Notes: a model not told the origin generated them from the letters alone. DNA of 64,000 nucleotides from Crossaster papposus (GCA_037893245.1 JBAIAA010000101.1:434001-498000); one strand, 5' to 3'. Shown: positions 26,901-35,132, counted from the first letter of the stretch. Translations and numbers: made by a program.

Positions 26901-29900
26901 ACTACAAATGGTCCTATGAGACAGAGGACGACCAAGGATCATCGCTTCCTGAGTGTACAAGTCAGTAAATCCTCATCACCAACACGCTAAAGTTCATTCA
27001 TTTGTTGCACAAAGCCCTACTCTTGAATAAACCATTCTTCTCTCTGTCAATCGAGTCTTGTCCAAGTAGCTGTACCCAAGTATATTGTAAAGTCATCTTT
27101 CTATTTTCTTTTCTGTAAGGGGTAAAACCACAAGAAAAGCGGCCAGGGTGAAGATCAGAGGGAAGAACTAACAAAGAAGTGTGACTAGGGGCAGGGTTGT
27201 AGCTAGGAATTGTTTAGAAATTGTCAAAAGTGTTCTGGTCAAAAACCACAACCCTGACTAGGGGTAATGGGTGGGGTGGGGGGGGGGAGTAAAGGGAGGG
27301 GGCAACAGTATTACAATAAAGGGGTGTAAAAGGAAAATGGAGACAGGAAAAACCAGAGGAGTGAGAACAAACAAAAACAAACAACAAAATCCTGGCAAGG
27401 GATTAATCTGAAAAAGTCGATTAATGACTGTAGCAAGGCTTCTTTAGGGTGTTTTTGGTCTCCCCAACAACCCAAGAAATGAGATATATGACATAAGAGG
27501 TACTGCAAGTGATGTTACCAATAATTCTGTGATTGAAGTAGCTGTGAGTGGTATCATTTGAATAATAGTGACTTAACTTGAGACTGAATGACTTGTGATC
27601 GACTTGCAGGAACTTGAATACAACTTGAATGTAACTTGAATACAACTTGAATACAACTTGAATACAACTTGAATACAACTTGAATACAACTTGAATACAA
27701 CTTGAATACAACTTGAATACAACTTGAATACAACTTGAATACAACTTGAATACAACTTGAATACAACTTGAATACAACTTGAATACAACTTGAATACAAC
27801 TTGAATACAACTTGAATACAACTTGAATACAACTTGAATACAACTTGAATACAACTTGAATACAACTTGAATACAACTTGAATACAACTTGAATACAACT
27901 TGAATACAACTTGAATACAACTTGAATACAACTTGAATACAACTTGAATACAACTTGAATACAACTTGAATACAACTTGAATACAACTTGAATACAACTT
28001 GAATAAGGGAATAAATGTGTGTTCGAGAGGTTTTAATCACTCTGTTTAATACCGCTTTGAGTCTGGGTGCTGATAATTACCCGATTATCACAAATAATAA
28101 ATTACACAACTCTGCTAAACATTGAATTTGATAATACAACGTGAACTGTCACAGTTGTCACACACGTCTCTTGCAGAGTACAAGCCGCCATATAAGGTTG
28201 CCATGGAGATGAACCTTGTATACGTCAACCTGACCTGTGATGGGGTCAATGTCACTAAAGATAGCCTGGTGTATCCGCAAGTCAACGCCGCTGTCGCAAT
28301 GAATCTACAGATGCTGAGCTGTGTGCAGGACAACTCATGTGGCAAGACACACCAGGTAATATAACTTTTCTTTATTACTACGGAAATACAAGGGAAATTA
28401 ATAAGGTAATTATCCAAATTTGTTTACAAATATATTTAAGCGAAACCTGCATTTCATTAACCAGTTCGCGCCGGGATTATTTTAACATCGCCGAGCCGAG
28501 GGGCGGGATTATTTTTAACGAAACTCGATCCGAATCGTGTTCAGGCCGATAGTACCGGGAAGCACACCCACGCATTTCCGGCCTTGCTCGCTGCTGACAG
28601 AGATTTCCGAACCTGAACTTGACGTGTTTATGCGTCATCCGTTTTAAATTTGGGGAAAACTTTGCGTTTATATACGTCATCCGGCGCGAACTGGTTAAGA
28701 ATCACTGATTTCTTTCAACTCATGTGTACATTCACAGCGCATTAATTTGATGCACTGTAGTAGGCCTCTTTGATAACATTCTGGCAAGTTAAGATTTTAG
28801 TTGTTCGTTTTCAACGACGGCCGTCTTTCTTTTTGTGTCAAATATGTACAATGTATACATTGTTGTGTAGTTTTATGTTTTCAATATACAGCTGGTCAAA
28901 AGATTGACGCTCATGTTCTGTTGTGAATAAAATTAAGACTAAAAAATACAAAACAGAGTGCTAAAATGGGCAGGCATTTACAAAATGGGTAAACATTTAC
29001 AAAATGGGTAAACATTAAAAATATTAGATTGTGCTTAAAAGTAGGATACATTAAGATACATTTGCAGATATCAATTTGTTTTAATACAACCCCCCCCCCC
29101 CCCCAAATCTACCCATTCATGATAATTCAAGCAATTACCAATGGTGTATCCTACCTTTAACCAGTTTAAACGGTGCTTAAAGGTAGGATACATTAGGATA
29201 CATTTGCATAACACGTCACGAGCAAGGCCGGGAATGTTTGTCAGCAGCAAGCAAGGCCGGAAATTCGTGGGTGTGCTTCCCGGTACCATCGGCCTAAACC
29301 CGCTGCAAATCGAGTTTCGTTGAAAGTAATCCAGCGCCTCGGCTCGGTGATGTTAAAATAATCCCAGGCGAACTAGTTAAGTGCCATTCTTAGTTCTATA
29401 GATGCATTTTGCCCTTCTTTTTTCACAAATTTGTTTTCTCTGAGATTATAACAAGATTAATTAAGTAGAAGTGTTAAAATGTTTATTCATTGCAGGTCTT
29501 CACATTTGTGACCCAGCACGAGTAAATGAGACACTTTGAGGCAAAAATGAAAATTGAGATTTTGATTTCATCATTTAAAGCTTGTTTAGCTCATTTACTC
29601 GTGCTGGGTCACATTTTATGCTTCTGTCTGTACTTTATTTAAACTCCTTGTAATTACTTCAGATCAGTGGCTGCAGTCCACACGTTCCTGTGAACCGTGC
29701 ACAGAGTGAAGCAGTCAAAGTAACTATCAGACTGGAGCGAGACGTCGACATCCCGGATCAATTGAACCTGACTAGCGAACAAGGTGGGAGAGAATTATGA
29801 CAGTAATTAATCCTATTGGTATATCACAATGAAAATGAGGCTTGTGGTTTCCATGAGTGTATCATAATAGTTTCATACAAGCGTTTGCCCGGTTATGAGG

Positions 29901-31469
29901 GTAATTGCCCTCCTAACAGTTAACCAGTTCGCATTAGATGCCGTGTATATGTGCAGAGTTTCTCCGGAACTCAAAACAGATGATGGATAAACACGTCACG
30001 GGCAAAGCTGTAAATATCTGTCAGCAACCGACTCACAATGAGTGAGGCTGGAGTTATCAGAGTGTGCTACCCACAGATGCTGGTCTGAACTCGTCTCAGA
30101 TCGAGGTTGGTGAAAAACAATCCCGCGCCTGGGTCCGGTCAATGTCAAAATAATCACGGCGCGAACTGGTTAAAGGAAAGTGAGTTGGGGTAAGACCACT
30201 GGGAGAGATATTCTAACGCTTTGCCAATTTCTTAACTTGTATTGACTAATTGGGATCTGTGGACTGTTTTCTCCAAACAAACCCACTCCAGTGTTCAACC
30301 AAAACAGTTCCATCGAAGCATCCGATAAGTTACGGAGCTCTGCCGTGCAGCTGATCAGTCAGTCTAGTTTGGGCCAGTTTGCTGTCAATGTAGACAGTCA
30401 GGTTTATGACGTGGACTTAGAGAAGACCAAAAGCTATGGCATGCCTGTCTGTCGTCCTGGTACGGTGCGCATGGAGGCAGAAGATGTACGATGCGGTAAG
30501 TGGCACTCACGTTTCATTGTCTAGTTTTATAGCTTCTTAGAGCTTAATTCAGTCTTCTGTTATTCAACTCTTCAACCTCAAGATGACTGTGCATGTGCTC
30601 GTCCAGTTCGTCTATTCCAGTTTAGAGCTAAGGACAACTGTTGGTTCATATGCTTATGTTTTTGAAACTTTGTAATCTTTTCCAAAATCACATTTAGTGT
30701 CTCGCCAAAATTACATTTTTTTTTTCACACCTTTCCAAATTCACATCAAAAATTAAAGGTAGTATAAAGCATTAGCAATTGCTTGAATTATCAGAAATGG
30801 GTGGATTTGAGGGGTTGTATTTTATAGTAAATATCGTTTAACTGACCTGTCCAAAGTTTTTTAATCATGGATGCCAAGAAAAAAAGCAAGAAAAACAGCG
30901 TGTTTGTTTTCAACTGGCTTCGGGCAGTTGTTTGTGTTGTTCTTGACGACGATCGCATTTTTTTTAAAGAAAGTTCATCTTTGTGTGTTAACAATTACAG
31001 GATATCTAGCGCAAAAAAAATTATTTACTTTCAAATAAGTAAGATATTTTTTAATAATTCGGCAGTAAAGTTGTAAAATACCAATTCACATCCTGTATCC
31101 ATCACCTCTACAGAAAGATGTGAATTTGGATTTATACGACTTAATCCTATATGTGAATTTGGAAGAGGATGTGAATTTGGAGCATTTAGGTGTGATTTTG
31201 TTGAAATCACATCTTGCAAATAACCATGTTCGCTTTGATTGTAAAATTACATCATAACGGCCCTTTCCTAGTGCAATAATTCCTTTTTACCCATCTCAGT
31301 TCCCTGTGAGGAAGGCTGGTATAACGAGCAGGAAGATTGCTACCCGTGTCCACGCGGCATGTACCAGTCACTAGAGGGCAGCACATTCTGCAATGCCTGT
31401 CCACGTGGCCGCACCACCATCGCCCCTGGCACTACTGATAGAGGAGATTGCCAAGTCATTGTCCTGTAA
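2226..31469 (+). CDS. SVEP1/polydom-like secreted matrix protein (5' end outside window)
   Basis: Thirty-two exons join without a frame break into 2,532 codons plus stop. Exons: 2226-2344, 2923-3141, 3570-3761, 4228-4428, 4777-5019, 5696-5893, 6809-7030, 7510-7761, 11017-11102, 11365-11521, 11773-11964, 12421-13134, 14246-14413, 14980-15141, 15487-15648, 16792-17001, 17473-18165, 18552-18782, 19758-20626, 20798-20945, 21287-21407, 21626-21759, 22037-22268, 23340-23527, 23888-24085, 25428-25667, 26041-26211, 26757-26960, 28177-28355, 29663-29783, 30292-30495, 31300-31469. Most junctions are phase 1, as in exon-shuffled matrix genes. Order: partial HYR, 3 sushi, HYR, 2 sushi, 2 HYR, sushi, a unique region, 3 ephrin-receptor-like, 21 EGF, LamG/pentraxin, 2 EGF, TSP1, sushi, a second unique region, ephrin-receptor-like, stop. 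No membrane segment is seen. The TSP1 and the C-terminal ephrin-like module differ from vertebrate SVEP1, so it is called only SVEP1-like. The weakest boundary is the 23527 donor, chosen by phase. Confidence 0.9.
3410..3550. repeat. Short imperfect tandem repeat (cacaatgtggttgttttt-like)
   Basis: Seven or so imperfect units built on ttcacaatgtggttgtttgt lie in the intron just before the exon at 3570. The T-rich units supply the polypyrimidine-like tract ahead of the acceptor at 3569. Confidence 0.8.
3891..3912 (+). repeat. Short interstitial telomere-like (TTAGGG)3
   Basis: gggttagggttagggttagg occurs in the intron after exon 3570-3761. It has three copies of the deuterostome telomere motif. 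It is too short to be a telomere; a break-repair scar or chance are both possible. Confidence 0.7.
4500..4690. repeat. 10-bp minisatellite (acttgtgggg, then actcgtaaag)
   Basis: About nine perfect acttgtgggg units are followed by degenerate units ending in gactcgtaaa, all in the intron between exons 4228-4428 and 4777-5019. The open frames it creates on the minus strand are repeat artefacts. Confidence 0.95.
5214..5526. mobile_element. Family E TIR element, copy 1
   Basis: Bounded by aggccaaataaa and its complement tttatttggcct. Subterminal gtttagcgtc/gacactaaac is also inverted. The interior has AG-rich and CT-rich arms (aaggaggaggcccttc; ggaagcgggcgg). It shares its whole layout with 53511-53953. 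Confidence 0.8.
6181..6395. repeat. G-rich minisatellite (ggattggttgaggagggg)
   Basis: Repeats built on gaggaggggattggt run across the intron before exon 6809-7030. A (tta/att)n microsatellite lies just upstream at 6025-6046. Confidence 0.85.
7095..7290 (+). mobile_element. tRNA-derived SINE
   Basis: The head gtcaggttggcgcagcggtt resembles a pol III A box. About 45 bases on, gggctcgaatccc matches the B box (GGTTCGANTCC type). A non-tRNA body follows (ggattgggttttcagtccct, ttttcctcccacttct). It lies in the sense direction in an intron. A short related piece, gagtcaggttggcgtagcag, occurs at 8058-8077. Confidence 0.8.
8085..8865. repeat. Diverged repeat with tctccctatt-type motifs
   Basis: Two related segments begin at about 8088 (cattttggaccctactctat) and 8688 (cattttggaccccactctat). 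Both continue with many short tctccctaa/tttaggga inverted motifs. I see no open frame and no clear ends. It may be an old transposon cluster in the long intron 7762-11016. Confidence 0.5.
8868..9252. mobile_element. Family A TIR element, copy 2
   Basis: The left end is diverged (gtagtatacaccatttgcag) and the right end is canonical (caatggtgtatcctacctt). The central palindrome tcgcgatcgccggacggcaa is well preserved. Confidence 0.85.
9491..10266. repeat. 97-bp tandem array, eight copies
   Basis: Units begin with gacttgtgatggacta at about 9491, 9589, 9693, 9790, 9888, 9984, 10082 and 10179. Alternating variants (tgatgg/tgctgg; gactacatc/cctacattg) suggest later duplication of two-unit blocks. 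Confidence 0.92.
10267..10733 (+). mobile_element. SINE-like retroelement with 11-bp target duplication
   Basis: The insertion is flanked by the direct repeat catacttcacg at 10256-10266 and 10734-10744. It ends in gcgttaaacccaaaactcac followed by a (tcac)n tail. Flanking duplication plus a short-repeat tail fits LINE-mobilised SINE insertion. I did not find a clean tRNA-type promoter in the head, so the origin of the 5' part is open. Confidence 0.75.
11568..11712. repeat. Short minisatellite (cgaccgtcgagacaactcga / gtcgagtggtc)
   Basis: Three units of acaactcgaccgtcgag are followed by units of gtcgagtggtcacaccg, just ahead of the sushi exon at 11773. Each unit contains the palindrome-like ctcgac/gtcgag, so the array can fold on itself. 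Confidence 0.85.
12122..12185 (-). mobile_element. tRNA-like SINE fragment or tRNA pseudogene
   Basis: Read on the minus strand it has agctcagttggtagagca, a good D-arm/A-box match, and about 30 bases later gcaggttcaactac, a B-box-like T arm. The anticodon stem does not pair cleanly and the acceptor ends do not match, so it is not called as a functional tRNA. Confidence 0.6.
12421..13134 (+). CDS. Matrix gene block 2: unique 238-residue exon with basic cleavage-like sites
   Basis: One 714-bp exon, phase 1 at both ends, with no family I can name. Its first part has a few cysteines (GDC, DIC, SEC, VTC), then GKRKRRD, then a charged, low-hydrophobicity stretch with QRRR and RERSRR, then a more ordered part (HSFTISFSVNYLL, later a tract rich in D and V), ending in ACPHG before the first ephrin-receptor-like repeat. 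The RKRR and RSRR stretches match the R-X-K/R-R pattern of proprotein convertases, so this secreted protein may be cut here; that is inference. The last part resembles the region coded by 28177-30495. Confidence 0.85.
13569..13593. repeat. Poly-C tract
   Basis: An uninterrupted run of about 25 C lies in the intron after the unique exon. Similar runs occur at 29090-29104, 33291-33310, 49440-49452, 51138-51180 and 58607-58630. They are assembly-fragile and quadruplex/i-motif prone. Confidence 0.95.
14246..15648 (+). CDS. Matrix gene block 3: three ephrin-receptor-like (GCC2_GCC3) repeats
   Basis: Exons 14246-14413, 14980-15141 and 15487-15648 each code one cysteine-rich repeat of about 54-56 residues with the pattern CPxGxF...C..CPxGxYQ...C..CP.G. 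That is the ephrin-receptor-like module found in SVEP1 and SCUBE proteins. The exons have lengths 168, 162 and 162 bp and all are phase 1-1, so they look like products of exon duplication. The intron 14414-14979 carries a family B fold-back element. Confidence 0.9.
14467..14629. mobile_element. Family B fold-back element, copy 1
   Basis: A near-perfect palindrome. The left arm starts tgtgacccagcacaagtaaa and the right arm mirrors it to gctgggtcaca, with a loop of only a few bases around gcttgtttagcttta. Other copies are at 29510-29615, 37698-37849 and 49240-49404. It is not coding, and both strands give shadow frames only. Confidence 0.92.
16177..16743. repeat. 19-bp minisatellite (tactggcccgactatatag)
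   Basis: About 30 copies in four homogenised blocks: tggtactggcccgac, then tatag-, then acag-, then cccccac-type variants. It runs to within 50 bp of the EGF exon acceptor at 16791. Because the unit is not a multiple of three, it opens long frames in all phases; these are not genes. Confidence 0.96.
16792..21759 (+). CDS. Matrix gene block 4: 21 tandem EGF modules
   Basis: Exons 16792-17001 (2 EGF), 17473-18165 (6), 18552-18782 (2), 19758-20626 (8, the last finished in the next exon), 20798-20945 (1), 21287-21407 (1) and 21626-21759 (1). Many repeats have the calcium-binding start (D/N)-(I/V)-(D/N)-E-C and the hydroxylation-type C-x-(D/N)-x-x-x-x-(F/Y)-x-C pattern, as in Notch or fibropellin EGFs. 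The third EGF of the 869-bp exon (KNDCFTGACDKGQCDDG) is shortened between its second and third cysteines. Two of these exons, 16792-17001 and 18552-18782, have decayed tandem copies in the adjacent introns. Confidence 0.9.
16891..17420 (+). pseudogene. Two decayed tandem copies of the second EGF half-exon
   Basis: A unit of about 177 bp holding the last 110 bp of exon 16792-17001, its donor and the first 65 bp of intron is present three times, starting near 16891, 17068 and 17246. Copy 2 keeps the coding sequence, but an acceptor at ttgtag would lead straight into an in-frame tga. Copy 3 has a stop (aactcaattga) and has lost a cysteine codon (gactgt to gactct). Both are therefore treated as non-functional exon relics. 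Confidence 0.85.
18290..18551 (+). pseudogene. Two decayed tandem copies of an EGF exon start
   Basis: The acceptor region and exon start of 18552 (tttggtttacag, then a ccgcg/cgctgtgaggg-like stretch) occur earlier at about 18300 and 18420. In each early copy the middle of the EGF is deleted, so cccaacc is joined directly to gattgtgagatcc, the sequence that in the true exon lies about 90 bp further on. They cannot supply a full EGF. Confidence 0.85.
19205..19280 (-). mobile_element. tRNA-like SINE fragment
   Basis: On the minus strand, ttcgttggtagagaacctga followed by cttaggtttaagccctgctc resembles the A and B boxes of a degenerate tRNA-derived SINE. The flank ggtggttgcctgttttgtca resembles the flank of the similar element at 12122-12210. 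Confidence 0.5.
19626..19702 (-). mobile_element. tRNA-like pseudogene or SINE head
   Basis: On the minus strand, atggcctagtggtctagaac is an A-box-like D arm and cgtgggttcgagaccagcct contains a near-consensus B box. The spacing is about 35 bases. I see no clean cloverleaf with paired acceptor ends, so a functional tRNA is not claimed. Confidence 0.55.
21457..21553. mobile_element. Family C TIR element, truncated copy
   Basis: Starts with ttaaccagttcgcgccggat and runs through the shared aaaacggatgatgcataaac block. It stops before the distal half and the right TIR. It lies in the intron between the last two EGF exons of block 4. Confidence 0.75.
22037..24085 (+). CDS. Matrix gene block 5: LamG/pentraxin-like domain
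   Basis: Exons 22037-22268, 23340-23527 and 23888-24085 code about 206 residues with the fold signature of concanavalin-like LamG/pentraxin domains: FTIMMWIRSP, NDNHWHHLAVSWD, MYLDGHQV, LGQLRSG and FTGSLNNVNMWN. The 22268 donor (GG|gtgagc) is phase 2 and matches the 23340 acceptor. For the second exon I chose the donor at 23528 (gtgatg) over gtactg at 23538, because only the former keeps the 23888 exon in frame. The intron between the first two exons is a nine-copy tandem array of the first exon's 3' end. Confidence 0.87.
22190..23262 (+). repeat. 121-bp tandem array of a LamG exon-intron junction, nine copies
   Basis: The last ~75 bp of exon 22037-22268, its donor and ~45 bp of intron form a unit repeated nine times (ggacagacactgg at about 22201, 22324, 22446, 22571, 22694, 22816, 22939, 23062, 23184). 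Copies 2 to 8 keep the caagg|gtgagc donor; the last changes to gtgtta. After the first donor the frame meets tga at once (caa ggg tga), so the first donor is taken as the real one. Two unit variants alternate (cacagattgcc and cacatattgca). Confidence 0.93.
24243..24579. mobile_element. Family D TIR element, copy 1
   Basis: Long inverted ends: gctgcattccaatcgcgtcg on the left and cgacgcgattggaacgcagc on the right. The interior has ttcgtttatgaagtt-like and gttagtcgtgcggtaag-like blocks. It is shared in inverse orientation with 57478-57815. Confidence 0.85.
25249..25427 (+). pseudogene. Tandem partial copy of an EGF exon with its acceptor
   Basis: About 130 bp, from tgctcacagaaacaatcaat through the tttgcag acceptor to ctgccaatgt, is repeated immediately by 25379-25508. 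The first copy codes VDDCATSPCVAVSTC and then reads into the repeated intron to a tga. A gtatgc at the break could act as a donor in the correct phase, so a rare alternative exon is possible, but the EGF would lack its last cysteine. Confidence 0.8.
25428..31469 (+). CDS. Matrix gene block 6: 2 EGF, TSP1, sushi, second unique module, ephrin-receptor-like end
   Basis: 25428-25667 codes two EGFs (VDDCATSPC, IDDCGTDPSPC). 26041-26211 codes a thrombospondin type 1 repeat: GGWSEWNEWDECSQSCEGG, with the WxxWxxW-CSxSC core, then R-x-R and paired C. 26757-26960 is a sushi-like module. 28177-28355, 29663-29783 and 30292-30495 code about 168 residues of unknown family with several N-x-T/S sequons. 31300-31469 codes an ephrin-receptor-like repeat and ends at taa 31467-31469. 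The protein ends CQVIVL with no anchor or GPI-type tail, consistent with secretion. Confidence 0.88.
25795..25915 (+). pseudogene. Decayed TSP1 exon copy
   Basis: After a ttcag acceptor-like site, the sequence reads VGVWKDCSQSCEGGT and then a stop (tag), with remnants of the C-terminal half (caccaacccagtctatggtgg) still aligning to the intact TSP1 exon at 26041-26211. It is a dead upstream duplicate. Confidence 0.8.
26258..26371. repeat. 20-bp minisatellite (agatcggtctagcctagtcc)
   Basis: Five to six near-identical copies directly follow the TSP1 exon donor in the intron. Confidence 0.95.
27609..28004. repeat. 11-bp minisatellite (aatacaacttg), about 36 copies
   Basis: Almost perfect repeats of aatacaacttg in the intron before exon 28177. 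Because 11 is not a multiple of three, three long overlapping minus-strand frames arise; none is a gene. Confidence 0.97.
28458..28699. mobile_element. Family C TIR element, full copy
   Basis: About 240 bp with terminal inverted repeats ttaaccagttcgcgccgg and ccggcgcgaactggttaa. Inside are cgatagtaccgggaagcaca and aaggccggaaatgcgtg-type blocks shared with the copies at 29206-29382, 29921-30175 and 46027-46135. Confidence 0.88.
29041..29382. mobile_element. Composite of family A and family C fragments
   Basis: 29041-29160 is an internally deleted family A copy (gtaggatacattaagataca to caatggtgtatcctaccttt) with a poly-C run. It is followed by another family A end (ggtaggatacattaggatac) fused at about 29206 to the distal half of a family C element (cacgtcacgagcaaggccgg to caggcgaactagttaag). 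Confidence 0.75.
29510..29615. mobile_element. Family B fold-back element, internally deleted
   Basis: It has a full left arm from tgtgacccagcacgagtaaa to gcttgtttagct, then jumps to the outermost part of the right arm (catttactcgtgctgggtca). Most of the right arm is lost, leaving short inverted ends. Confidence 0.88.
29921..30175. mobile_element. Family C TIR element, full but diverged copy
   Basis: Ends gttaaccagttcgcattaga and acggcgcgaactggttaaag. The interior gatgataaacacgtcacgggc-like block matches the other family C copies. It lies in the intron between exons 29663-29783 and 30292-30495. Confidence 0.82.
30757..31077. mobile_element. Family A TIR element, right end missing
   Basis: Starts ggtagtataaagcattagca and retains ggggttgtattttatagtaa and the catggatgccaagaaaaa block. 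It stops at attcggcagtaaagttg without the terminal atcctacc repeat. Confidence 0.8.
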
Positions 31470-31877
31470 TCTCATAAGTTCATCGACTAACACCAAAACT
31501 AGGGGTGAAAGTCAATAATACATGTATTAGGTTTAGCCTTTCACCGATTTCATTAAACAAAAACATTGATGGTTTGCAAATGCTTAGCAGAAACAGCTCT
31601 CATTTTACCTTCCTGGTATCAATCCATTTATTAACAAACATTGAAATGGGCGAATAATCTTAGGGGGAGAATCCACGTCTGAATGTATTGTTCTGAGCTT
31701 GTGATATTAATTAGGCTGAATCACAATTTCCAATAATTGTCATCACCATATCTTAACTAGCATTTTGTTGAGTTTTTATCTCTTTTAGTTTTTTAATAGT
31801 ATAATGATACAATACAAGTTATTTACTCAGAATTTATTCAGTCTTTCGAAGCCTTTTAAAGACCATTTTTATCAGTT

Positions 31878-31883
31878 AATAAA
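31878..31883 (+). terminator. Candidate polyadenylation signal for the matrix gene
   Basis: aataaa about 410 nt after the stop codon at 31469. It is the first canonical signal I see downstream; use is inferred. Confidence 0.4.
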
Positions 31884-31917
31884 AAGTAGCTGGCATTTAA
31901 GGTGTAGCTGGAATTTA

Positions 31918-32223
31918 AAGGTAGGATACACTGTTTGCAGATATCAAAAATGTTTGCTACGGAATTATTAAGAAATATTTTTACTTATTTGAAAGTAAAT
32001 AATGATTCTAGGCATCCAGCGAAATGATTGTACTGACAAATTAAATTTTATTAAAACATAACAGCGATCGCGAACAAAAACAAGCTGCTTGACGCCGGTT
32101 GAAAATGAACGCCGTTTTTCTTGCTTATTTCTTGGCATCCTTGATTGTAAAACTTCAAACAAATACAACCCTTCACTCATTCCTGATAATTTAAGCAATT
32201 ACCAATGGTGTATCCTACCTTCA
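31918..32223. mobile_element. Family A TIR element, copy with internal deletions
   Basis: ggtaggatacactgtttgca to caatggtgtatcctacctt. It lies just beyond the candidate poly(A) signal of the matrix gene. Confidence 0.85.
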
Positions 32224-35132
32224 ATACAGTATTTTAAGCCGATAGTTGATACATAATCAAGGTCCTGTTAATTGCTGTGCAAAAAGCAGGAGATCTAAGT
32301 TCTTATGATTATAACACTTGACATCAAGTGTTAGTTGTAAATGATTTTAGATTATGTTGTCTAGGCTATAGTATTCAATTGTATTAAAAAATACCTTACA
32401 CAGTTTACCAATTCCTATTGGTCGAGTTTCAGCCCATCACATGGGCAGTTTTAAACAGCCGATAAAACACAGGGGCCAGTTTTAAACACTTTTTTTGTTG
32501 TCACATGAAATTGACGCCCGTGAAATCTGGTCGCTTTACCCTTTTAGTTATAGGTTGAAACCTTGCACGGCATGCGCAATACCACAGTTCGTATTTCATA
32601 GCCTTAATTCACGCTGTACCGGCAGCTTGCGTTCTGCGTAACATCGCGCAGTATGTGCACCGATGTTCATTTCAGGAGTTGTTTGCGTGTGGGACTGATC
32701 ACTCGAGCAAGGATATCTGAAGAATATACCATAAACGTAGCCAAAGGGGTGTTTCACAAAGTATAATTGTTTAACCAAATTAAAACTGGCCAACCACATA
32801 ATTATTTCCTTATTTTAGTCCTAAACATTCAAAAACCTTCATTGTGTGTTTGGTTTTACAGATTTTTAACTCTTAAAATCAACTCATCATGTTACTAATG
32901 ATAGCATATTGGCAAACTTTGGTAAGATTTGTTTTTAGATAAAACCAATGATCCTGTATAAGTCTTCAAGAAAAATCCGAATTAGTTTCAATTATTATCC
33001 AGTGTATACATGTGTGTGTTCGATCATATCAAGAATCATACTTATTGTATTAATAGTTTATACTCAGATTTGTTCATTTGTTGAATAATCGAATTTTGGG
33101 AAGTGCTTTGGCTATTAAAATGGTGTTTTTTGTTCATGTAATTATATTTGCCGATTTTAGTTTATTGATATTATTATAATTACTGGGATGCTAAAATACC
33201 TGGTACAGGGCCTAAATATTTTCAAAAAGTGCAAGTCTCTGAATGGAGGGAAAGTGGGCAGTTGTCCATAATGGGCAACGTACAGCCTCCACCCCCCCCC
33301 CCCCCCCCCCTCCCCTCCCCCCTCCCCCTCGATTTACCCTTTGTCCACCCCCGCCGTGACAACTCCCTCCGAAAAAAACACTAAACCGAGGCAGATTAAA
33401 GACGCATAAGTATATACACAAAGCATGCAAAGTTATGACTGTACAAGTTCAAAGTTGTTGTTTCCCTGTTTTTAGGGGGTTGCACCCCGAAAGAGATTTT
33501 CAAATTGAATTTGATAATATTATTTTATAACGGATGGACATATCCTTTCAATAATTTCAGATGCAATACGACGGCTGTGTACAGTTTTTATGAATTGTTG
33601 CGGGGTTTAGCATGTGTTTGGTAGAAGGCAATTCACCATTTAACCTAGTCCGAGTAACTAGGACTCAAATATCGCTTTTTAACATCTTGACATGATCTTG
33701 CGATAGTAGGGTTCTAGGGAGTCCCATTGGGTTTTCTTCATTTAAATCAAAATGTCACTTTTCCCATATGTTTGCCCAAAGAAACATCCGATTTCACCCT
33801 CAAAACGGCCACAAAAGGACTCGATGATCCTTCCGAGATACAAGTACACATCGACGATTTAAGATTGTGATACTAAGGGTGCACCAGCCTAATTCAAGTC
33901 CCATTGAAAACAGTGTAAAATCAACAATGTTCACGACCAAGTTTCATGCACACCGACATCACTGGGGTTTCTCAAACAACAATCAGATTATTGTCTTGGT
34001 CTTTATCTTTCCATTTCTTTTCAATTTTTAGTAGGTTAGCCAATTACATTTTTTAATATTCACACTAAAAGAAACTCACCTCCCAAAAAGTGATAGGGCA
34101 ATTAGAATCCATTTTTCAACCGTAATTTTGTCAAGTCTGCCCTCAGATTGGAGCTCAAAAACCAGGGAGTTGATCCTATGCTATATTTACACAATCCCAC
34201 CATTTCTTTCACCAAACGGCATCCTTTTTCAAAAGAAATTGTGGGGGCACATTTCATGCAAATGAGCTCGCGTAGAAATTCTCCTTTCAATTAGGGTGGT
34301 GCACCCCTAAGGTTTACTTACGATTCGGATAAAAATGAATTTGTTTGATTCAGATGAAATTTCCAGCTTAATTTCGCAAGCTGCCTCGGCACTTTGCTGC
34401 CGTGTCGGTATGCGATGCGTGTTGGTCGCGCGTGGTACCAAAACGCATCACATAAATTAAGTACCGACTTAAAAAGCGATATTTTAAGTCGCGTTGCCAT
34501 GCCAGCTGTTCAATAGGCAATCTTTTAACAACGATTTGAAACGTTTGATGAAGGGAAAAAACAATATAAAAAGTTTTCGCACAAATTGCAAAGACGGCCA
34601 TCAGCGTGGGTGCCGTGGTCTTTATCAAATGAGGGGAATAATGATCATGATGATTTCGGGCAAGGTATGTGATAGCATTGCATGTGACAGCTTTGTGGGC
34701 GTTATCTCATTAAAACAAATCTTCACGCGCACGCAATACTGACTACTATGGGCGTGGTTTATATTAAAATGACGTCACACTTACGAACCGCCATATCCCA
34801 TAAGACAAACAACGCGCGCGCGCGCGTACTTTCCTTCAAATGACATCACACTTGCACGTGGCATTTGTGATTGTGACATCATTTTCTTTTTGACCCGATC
34901 ACCTTGGACGCAATGTTTAACGCATGTACGAGCAGGTTGAACTTTTTTCACTAGTGTGCGCATGTATTTGCATCATATTGAATTTGGAATTAAGGGTCAT
35001 ACCAAACGGCAAAATGTGCAGTTGCCGGTCATGTGGCAACAAACAAATTATAACACTTTAGGCTAAAAAAACCAAACTGATTACGTACTAGTATTATGAA
35101 CAACATGACTTAGGAAAAGGTCTGCACTGAAA
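32224..35132. other. Intergenic stretch between matrix gene and speriolin-like gene
   Basis: I see no gene here. It is AT-rich with a C-rich run at 33286-33330. A diverged segment at about 33470-34312 contains three hairpin-like gggtgcacc motifs (ggggttgcaccccga, aagggtgcaccagc, ggtggtgcacccctaag), possibly marking an old element. A short alternating cgcgcgcgcgcg run at 34812 and acgtca-type motifs lie upstream of the 35133 start. Confidence 0.5.

Noticed and set aside
27421..28040. Three minus-strand frames of 147-184 codons with CIQVVFKLYSS repeats
   Set aside because: Produced by the 11-bp minisatellite, which is open in three frames; no start context, splice logic or family match.
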